In this document: piece after piece, positions 57,184-64,000 of the stretch
Numbering within the stretch: the stretch's first letter is position 1
Layout of the letters: every line of letters begins with the position of its first letter
Source: Clonostachys chloroleuca
Lineage: Eukaryota > Ascomycota > Sordariomycetes > Hypocreales > Bionectriaceae
Length of the DNA stretch: 64,000 nt
Direction of reading: 5' to 3'
Assembly: GCA_037952775.1 (NCBI GenBank)
Contig: JBANAY010000003.1
Location: forward strand, 15,810,001-15,874,000
Program-made: the position numbers and the translations under genes
The notes under the pieces: model-generated
Databases searched by the model: none
What the model saw: the letters and a program-made list of their open reading frames with translations, nothing else
What the model was told of the DNA's origin: nothing

Positions 57184-58557
57184 CTAGGTCCATGCCGCAA
57201 CAGCAGCTTCAATGATAGGCCGGATCACTTTCCTACCGGCGTCCTCGAGATCATGTGTCCATGCCATCTGGCGCCTGCCAAGTTCATTAACCCGGTGCCA
57301 AGGCTTGGCATTCAGACTTTCATCATTCTCAATTGCATCTTTGATGGTCTGAAAGAGGGCGTCTGCTTTATCATCGTCGATACGGACATCACTCCGCACA
57401 CACAGGACAATCTCTCTGACCTTCTGCTTCTTCTTCCCATGCTTGCTCTTAACCGTGTATTTATTAAGCGCGACGCTAATGTCAGCACCAACTTGGGCGG
57501 TCCAGGCAGCTTCAATAGCGAACCAGTCAAACAGCTCTTTGAAGCCAGTCTTTGCAATCTGCTCTTCGAGGGAGTAAGGGATTGATGAGAAACCCAGGCT
57601 GACTGCGTGTGTATCGGGTGATGATGTGTTGACCAAGTCCCCCTTCCAGTCTCTCCTCAGAAGATCACGGACTCCAAGATCATCGATGTCTTTCTTGGCT
57701 TTTCCAAGATCGTCGTCTAGATCCTCCATCTTCTTTTCAAGCTTAGAGTCGCGCCAATTACTCCTCTCCAGGACGCGCTGGGCTACTTTGCGGTCCTCCT
57801 CCGTGGCATCGCTCAGGCCGCTGGAGTCAATGGCTATCGCACCCAAGATGAGCTCCAGAAGTTCATGGGGAAGATGGTACTCCTCCGGGAGCGCCTCGAG
57901 CTCATCGAGCATCTGGCGGGCGACGAGGGTGGTGCAGCTGGCCACCGTCTCGAAAATACGCGGCTTCGCATCGGGACCTGCACCCTGGTCCTTGTGGTGA
58001 TCAAAGATGCTCAGGATGGGGGCGTTGCTCCACTTGCGCAGGGGCACAGCATGGTCTACAATGACGATGCCTTTGATATCCCGAGCCAATGTCTGAGGAT
58101 CCTCAGGCAACTCGTTGATGGTCAGAAGATCAGAGTGGCCGGATCTCATAAGGGAGTTGTGGAGAGCAACCTTGTTCTCCGGGCGTAGGTCAATCGCATC
58201 AATAGGGGTCTGTAGCAGTGCAATAGCCTTGATGGGGTTGGGCGTGTTCTGAGTGGAATGCTGCAAATGGTAGGCCCAAGTGAGGGCAGCGGTCATAGAG
58301 TCCAGGTCGCCGCCTTCATTACCCTGAACCAGAGTCCATTCCGATGACCTTCCTTGCTGCCAGTCGATAAGAAACTGGCGTTTATTCTCACGGGACCACT
58401 GACTGAAATGACCGACACCTGTGTTGATCGGGGGCGGGAGAGTGGTTGTAGCGTCTGGGATCAGCTTTACCTGATCATGCGGCTGATCTTGGAGAACCTG
58501 TGCAAATACTGAGGTGGTGGCCAAGACCACGACGGTGAGGGGCAGTCGAAACTGCAT
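57184..58557 (-). CDS. secreted DHH/DHHA2 phosphoesterase (exopolyphosphatase-like)
   Basis: A single exon of 457 aa. Residues 1-19 are a signal peptide (MQFRLPLTVVVLATTSVFA). The DHH family metal motifs are all visible: 'LVQGNEGGDLDSMTAAL' (D-x-D), 'GIVIVDHAVPL', and the signature 'SIFDHHKDQG'. The DHHA2 domain follows ('LGFSSIPYSLEEQIAKTGFKELFDWF' to the C-terminus). This matches yeast Ppx1-type exopolyphosphatases, which cleave inorganic polyphosphate and are normally cytosolic or mitochondrial. A secretory signal is unusual for the family and suggests a vacuolar or extracellular phosphate-scavenging role. A charged insertion (about residues 270-300, 'KLEKKMEDLDDDLGKAKKDIDDL') may be a coiled coil. 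Confidence 0.87.
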   Translation of the reverse strand: MQFRLPLTVVVLATTSVFAQVLQDQPHDQVKLIPDATTTLPPPINTGVGHFSQWSRENKRQFLIDWQQGRSSEWTLVQGNEGGDLDSMTAALTWAYHLQHSTQNTPNPIKAIALLQTPIDAIDLRPENKVALHNSLMRSGHSDLLTINELPEDPQTLARDIKGIVIVDHAVPLRKWSNAPILSIFDHHKDQGAGPDAKPRIFETVASCTTLVARQMLDELEALPEEYHLPHELLELILGAIAIDSSGLSDATEEDRKVAQRVLERSNWRDSKLEKKMEDLDDDLGKAKKDIDDLGVRDLLRRDWKGDLVNTSSPDTHAVSLGFSSIPYSLEEQIAKTGFKELFDWFAIEAAWTAQVGADISVALNKYTVKSKHGKKKQKVREIVLCVRSDVRIDDDKADALFQTIKDAIENDESLNAKPWHRVNELGRRQMAWTHDLEDAGRKVIRPIIEAAVAAWT

Positions 58558-60605
58558 GGCGCTTGAGAGGGATGAGGTACTGGGCTTGGTAAGTTGTCCT
58601 GGGCACGTCTACCTGGATTGATTCGTAGATATGCGTATTTATATGTGATGGAAAGACGTATGAGGAGTATGAAGGGAGGATGATATCACTGATCTGCGGC
58701 TGAACGAAGGATGAGGTGAGGAATGTGCTTACATACTCAATGCAATCACGTGATCTCCCTCAGCAATGGTATTGTGGCTGGGACTAAGATAAGTCCGTCC
58801 GGTGTAACTCAACCTTAAATATAAACCTCACTCACGAATTATAGTAAAGAATAGGTTGGCTTAAGGCTGAAGAAAGCTAGTTGAAGTTATCAACCAATCC
58901 GGACATCACAATAGCTCATCGGTCACTTGGTATCTATACGTTCATCATGGCCATTTGAATTATTGCAGACCATCAGAGACTCACAAATCTGGAGGAGAAA
59001 AATTAGTTTCTTATACTGGTGGGCTTGATATCACTTCATTGGGTTGTTTACCGAGATCAAATCGAAGATAGTCATGTATTTTAATGATGAAGTGTATGCT
59101 TTAATGCGGACACGGGAACAGTTTGCACTTGATAATAACGAACAAAGTTTTATTTGACGCAAAATCATAAGTCGCTAAACATTGAAAACTTCAGCGCTCT
59201 CAAGGAACGGTAATTCTCGAAAGTCGAGATTTCGTCAGACGACATTCAAAGCTAGATAATTCTAGGGTACCGAATTCAACGTAAGCTTGTCCTCCATGAT
59301 CGGCCAATGAAGGTCTTCTAGATCGGAAGGTGTACAGATGACGAGAATAAATAAGTTAAATCCCCTTTATGAATGAGAAGACTCATCAAATGGTAATAAA
59401 ACTCTTCGAAACGCTGGACTTGTGTCGTTACACGCATGGGGCCATTTATGGCGAGTGCCGGACCATTTCCCAGCTGCGCTTCACACACGCCGAATGTAGA
59501 CACTGGGCGGCGAAAAAGCTAACGATATGTACAATAAGAGCCAGAAACGCTTCATTGTCAAGTGATATCACGTAGATTGAAGACCGACGTCAAGGGGAAC
59601 CGCTTAGAGCATGAACTGCATCACCAAAGCTATGGCACCTTCACAAAGCTGGCAAAGTTCCATCTTTGAGATCATAACGCGCAGAATAAGGTAGAAAACA
59701 ATGCAATGCGCAACAGAAAGAATATTGAGAGCGCCTCTGCTAATTCTCCGCTCGGTCTATCACATGCTTCATTCTAGCCACTGTATTGCAGCGCGAAGCC
59801 CGTAGCCGCTTGCCAGAGCCAAGAGGTTCGTATGCTGATTGCAGTGTAAGAACGGAACGACCGCAGACGAAAACTTGTGATTAGTTCGCGTAACTGGACG
59901 GACACCGATAATACAACAGACAACTGCCTTCGAACTCTCTTACCCGAGTATCATGAGTACGCGCACTATTCACTCAGAACGGGCTTCGGATCATTGGAAC
60001 CGGCAGCTGGGAGAAGGCTTTTAGTGGATGGCTTAAACATTCGGCTGCCTTTAGAAGTGCTCTATACAACGCGGATTGTCTCCTTCCGCAGCTCCATTTT
60101 GATCAACGAGGGTCGCTGGCTGCCCCAATCATCTGACAGACTGTAGCAGATTGAATGCATGTGGCTATCTTTCAAGCAGCTTTCAGCCTTTAAAAATTTC
60201 CGATAAACGTGAGAAAACAAACATTCTTCACTATTAGTTTGGGCAGCATCTTCGCTATCCTAACATCTGAATGTCTTGTGAGGGGCTCCTGGTGCTTGCC
60301 CCTCACTAGAATCAACAAGGGACCGGGTTCCTAAGAAGGATTCTCCAATTCAAATTAAACCTCTTGACCAAATTTCTAGAGATGCTTTTATGTCATTCAA
60401 GTGTCATTCCGTCGACGCCCCTGGAAATGCCGCTTCCATTACCCCGGCCTCCGAAAACTACTCGGCGCCGCTCGCTCAATCGCTATAACATAGTGCACAA
60501 TTGAATCCCATCTCCAAGTATAAAAACGTATGCTGTTATCTTTGCCTCTGATATGAGTCAGTGATAAGTCTGATTACATTTGAGATCGCTTTGCTACTTC
60601 CGTTC
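58558..60605. other. intergenic, gene-poor
   Basis: 2 kb holding the first copy of the dispersed repeat (58737-58863) and only short featureless frames (59369-59575, 59877-60146). The end is the promoter of the PL11 gene. Confidence 0.5.
58737..58863 (+). repeat. dispersed repeat, copy 1
   Basis: About 127 bp similar in the same orientation to 62600-62723. Shared words include TGCAATCA, CAGCAAT, AACTCAACCTT and AATAGGTTGGCTT. Confidence 0.7.
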
Positions 60606-62506
60606 ATGATGTTGAGCTTCTTTAGAGCAACTATGTTGCTCCTCTCACTGGTCGTGTTGTTCAATGCGGCCAGTGCCGCCCGGCCTATGGAAAACCTCGG
60701 CCGTGGTGTCGTTGCTCTCCGTGCAAGTGGAGGCGTCTTTGTTTCTTGGCGATTGCTTGGTCTTGATCCAAGCGGTATTGGTTTCAATCTGTATCGAAAG
60801 TCTGGCTCAAGTGCGGCTGTCAAGGTCAATTCTGCTGTGTTGACCGGTGGTACGAATTACCTCGATACTGCTGCCGATACAGGACAGCAGAATGAGTACT
60901 ACGGTATGAAGCTATCCTCTCAATGAGTCGCCAACACTGTTATGCTAACGGAGCGCAGTCCGCCCTGTTGTCAATGGAGCCGAGCAACCCGCGAGTGGGA
61001 GCTTCAGGTTGAAGGCCAACAGCGCTGAAGAGCCCGTCTTCCGTGTGCCTCTTCGAGCAGGCAACCCAATCAAGTTTGTTTGGGTCGGCGACCTCAACGG
61101 CGATGGCGAATACGACTACGTTGTCGATCGTCAGGGCAATCCGCAGACCATTGAGGCGTACTTGAACGATGGAACATTCCTGTGGTCTGCGAGCCTCGGG
61201 CCAAACAGCGCCAATCAAAACAACATTGAGCCCGGCTCATCGACAATCGACGTCGGAAACTGGGATGGTGTTACTGTTTACGACTTCGACAACGATGGTA
61301 ACGCCGAAGTGGCCATCAAGATTGCCAATGGCGTCGTCTTTGGTGACGGCACTACCTGGTCCAATTCGGACAACAACAAGCAGTGGATCGCCTTCTTGAA
61401 CGGACAGACGGGCGCTTTGCGAGCTTATGTTGCCCTGCCACGAGACTACGCCGCCGACGGGCCGCTCGCAGCGCGCTTTGGCGTTGGTGTGCTTGACGGA
61501 ACGACGCCGCATCTCGTGGCGTTTATGAAGAACCGGCAGGACGGAGGCGCATTCAATCTTATCGAGTGTGCCTACACCTTCAAAGGCTCCAACGCCGTGC
61601 AGAAGTGGTGCTGGAGGCGCGACTCTCAGAACGCACCAGATGGACACAACACAAGAATCATCGACGTGGATGCCAACGGCTCGGATGAAGTTGTCGAGAT
61701 CGGCTATTGCCTGAATGGCGACGGGTCTCTGCGCTACTCGCTTGGCCCCTCTGGCATCATTCACGGCGATCGCTTCCATATCGCCAAGATGGATCCGTCG
61801 CGAGCAGGCCTCCAGGGCTACGGCGTGCAGCAGGACCATCCTGACTTTCTTTACGAGTATTACTATGACGCCCGTGACGGGAAGATTCTGTGGAAGCACT
61901 TTGGCTCGAGTACCTCTGATGTCGGCCGTGGCATGGCTGGTGACATTGATCCGCGAAGCGCTGGCATGGAGACGGTACGTTCATTTTCCTATTCATGTTA
62001 TCCGATGATTCATTCCTAACAGAGCACAGTGGTCCTTCGGCGGCGTGTACAACGCCCCCTCGAACGAGCTCGCGGAACCAGACACATCCAAGGCGCCCTG
62101 GCCCTCCTTGGGTCTCTGGTGGGACGGCGACACCCTCCTCGAGTTCTACAACGACGGCAAGATCGAGAAGTGGGACTGGCTCAAGCCGAGCGCTTCCAAC
62201 AGCCTGCCTCGCATCGAGAGCATCTGGAACTACGGCGCCACCAGCTCCAACGGCGTTTACCCCCAGATGATTGGCGACATCATTGGCGACTGGCGCGAGG
62301 AGGTCATCCTGACCAACTCGGACTACTCGCAGCTCGTCATCTTCTCGACGGATATCCCGACAAGCACCAGGCTGTACACGCTGCCGCATAATCCGGCGTA
62401 CAGGAACTGCATGACGCTCAAGGGCTACCAGCAGTCGAACCACGTTGATTACTTTATGGGTTCGGGCATGAGCACACCACCACAGCCGAATATTTACTAT
62501 GTTTAA
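60606..62506 (+). CDS. rhamnogalacturonan lyase, PL11 family
   Basis: Three exons (60606-60903, 60959-61974, 62030-62506) give 596 aa. The enzyme cleaves the rhamnogalacturonan-I backbone of pectin by beta-elimination outside the cell. The N-terminus has a signal peptide ('MLLLSLVVLFNAASA', cut before ARPMENLG). The eight-bladed propeller with Ca2+ sites is evident from repeated D-x-D/N-x-D loops: 'FVWVGDLNGDGEYDYVVDR', 'VYDFDNDGNAEVAIKI', 'IIDVDANGSDEVVEIG', 'MIGDIIGDWREEVILTN'. 'RMENLGRG'-type and 'NRQDGGAFNLI' blocks are family-specific. The second intron joins 'GMET' to 'WSFGGVYNAP'. It ends in 'PPQPNIYYV' without a carbohydrate-binding domain. The gene is flanked by the two copies of a dispersed repeat. 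Confidence 0.92.
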
Positions 62507-63528
62507 ACCAAATAGCTAAGCGCTGTTTCTATTCGTCGTAGTGAACCATAGTTCGAATAGCAAGTTTTGAGTGGTGTGCTGTGCCAAACAGTCAACTTTG
62601 AATGCAATCATGTGACCTCCTTCAGCAATAGAATTGTAGCTAGGGCTAAGATCAGTGCATTCGCTGCAACTCAACCTTTAATACAACCTTACTTAGAAAT
62701 TATAATGAATAATAGGTTGGCTTGATATTAAACAACTTTTAGTCAAAATTTTAAACTAATAAGGTTATTATGATACTGGTTGCTCCCCCGGGGGCGTTGG
62801 GGGTGGCAATATCTACCTAAGTTAGGAGGGCATCAGTCCGCTCATGCTGGCGATGGCAACAACGCATGTAAGTATTCAGCCATCACTACAAGTTCAATGC
62901 TAATCAACTTCTGTTCCTAAAGATCCGGGCTATGGGAGGGAAGGTAACGCCATTGGCGGCGTCACCCAAGCTTTTACAGGCATCCATCAAAACAGGGAAT
63001 ACAGAGTGGCAGTATGGTATGGTTGGAGTGATAGCCACGAAAACGATGGAAATCCTCCATATTGTAGACTCACCCGCGAAATTGTAACCTAACGACTAAA
63101 TTATCAGTATCCTGTCCATGAGAATGGCCGGACCACATGCCTAACCATCTGACTCTTGCACACGACTAACGAGACACTATCGATTCAACAATCGAGGCCT
63201 CAATTATGAAGTTTTGGCTTTGAAGACGTTATATGTTCATATATTTCACCATCATCAATTCTCCACGACTGCCAAGAGGTCGCTCATAGGATCGTTAAAT
63301 CCGGCCCCTCATAGGTGTAGCGGCAAGCTGAGGTGACGATGCCCCTTGATCACGACATCACGGGTAAGTTCATTATCGCTGCGACATCGGACGAGGCGAA
63401 AATACAAAGCGGCATTTTTCTTATCTTGTAGGGAGAAAAGTCGATATTTAGATGTTCATGGCAAGATCGTACGTGACCACAGATAAACCAGTGAGGTATA
63501 TTCTTGTGCCAAGAAACACACCAAAATA
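62507..63528. other. intergenic
   Basis: 1 kb with the second repeat copy (62600-62723) and no supported gene. Confidence 0.5.
62600..62723 (+). repeat. dispersed repeat, copy 2
   Basis: Aligns with 58737-58863. Many of the differences are C/T or G/A transitions (for example CACGTGATCTCCCTC against CATGTGACCTCCTTC). Confidence 0.7.
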
Positions 63529-64000
63529 ATGACCAGTAGCACGGCTTCTAGATCTCATGTTGGCTATGGGTCTGTAGATCCATTGCCTTTGGATTTATTG
63601 CAAGGAAAGGTTGATGGTGAGCGAAAATATGGCTACACAAAAGATGGCAAGAAGAAGCGCCTCCTCTTGAATGCATTTGACATGAACGGCATTGGCCACA
63701 TAAGGTAATGGGCAGTTTTGAGCATAATGGCATTAATCAAGCTAACCAATTGATGGTCCTTAGTATTGGGCAATGGCAGAACCCTGAGGACAAGAGCTCA
63801 CAGAAAAATCGTCTTCCATACTGGATTGAATTAGCAAAGCTCTTGGAGAAGGGTAAATTCAATGCTCTGTTTCTTGGTAAGCAGCTCATTCCTATTGCCT
63901 ATTACCCCATCATGGGTACTGACAACCGCGATTTAGCGGACAACTTTGGATCGCATGATGTTTACAAGGGCAGCCACGCGCCAGCTATCCAGTCAGGAAC
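63529..64000 (+). CDS. FMN-dependent monooxygenase, NtaA/SnaA/DszA family (partial)
   Basis: The 5' part of a gene cut by the window edge. Exons are 63529-63704, 63764-63876 and 63937 onward. After a short leader ('MTSSTASRSHVGYGSVDPLP') the spliced protein reads 'KKRLLLNAFDMNGIGHISIGQWQNPEDKSSQKNRLPYWIELAKLLEKGKFNALFLADNFGSHDVYKGSHAPAIQSG'. This is the hallmark N-terminus of luciferase-like two-component flavin monooxygenases such as nitrilotriacetate or dimethyl-sulfide monooxygenase. They use reduced FMN from a partner reductase to oxidise small N- or S-containing compounds. Both introns are about 60 bp with regular GT-AG ends. The substrate is unknown. Confidence 0.87.

Noticed and set aside
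61757..62443. 228-codon antisense open frame opposite the PL11 lyase
   Set aside because: It lies across a spliced junction of a well-supported gene and shows no protein features.

Overview
The window is nuclear DNA of a filamentous ascomycete (Pezizomycotina, most likely Eurotiales such as Aspergillus or Penicillium). The main signs are many 48-110 bp GT-AG introns with CTAAC-like branch points, several Zn2Cys6 regulators, secreted pectin-degrading proteins, and a proline-utilisation (prn-type) gene cluster. I saw no rRNA, tRNA, intact transposon or CRISPR array.

Layout. 0.7-7.3 kb: a secreted beta-helix protein, an arginyl-tRNA synthetase relative that has lost its catalytic core, and an orphan protein. 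7.5-18.2 kb: a proline catabolic cluster made of proline dehydrogenase, a RidA-type imine deaminase, a proline permease, a Zn2Cys6 activator and P5C dehydrogenase. Its promoters share AGCGG-N9-CCGCT sites or close variants. 18.6-23.4 kb: a membrane-anchored kelch protein and a PhyH-family dioxygenase. 24.9-30.7 kb: a fungal NOD-like receptor of about 1874 aa with nucleoside-phosphorylase, NACHT, ankyrin, TPR and CHAT-protease domains. 31.4-34.8 kb: a multi-pass membrane protein and a Zn2Cys6 regulator. 35-39 kb: gene-poor, with a decayed zinc-finger pseudogene. 39.2-44.2 kb: a Zn2Cys6 regulator, an EutQ-like cupin and a membrane-anchored heme-dependent N-demethylase-like protein. 45.7-51 kb: an alpha/beta hydrolase, a secreted double-psi beta-barrel protein and a stand-alone adenylating enzyme. 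52.3-58.6 kb: an NCS1 permease, a pepsin-type protease and a secreted DHH phosphoesterase. 60.6-62.5 kb: a rhamnogalacturonan lyase (PL11). The right edge cuts an FMN-dependent monooxygenase.

Function. The clearest unit is the proline cluster: uptake, oxidation to P5C, oxidation of P5C to glutamate, and a dedicated regulator. It also carries a RidA enzyme suited to reactive imines such as P5C. The receptor at 24.9-30.7 kb looks like a self-contained innate-immunity or programmed-cell-death sensor: NACHT switch, TPR ligand platform and caspase-like CHAT effector.

Quality caveat. At least five genes carry single-base frameshifts next to short homopolymers (prnC, kelch, double-psi barrel, adenylating enzyme, probably the 6.2 kb orphan). 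Base-calling or assembly error is as likely as true decay.
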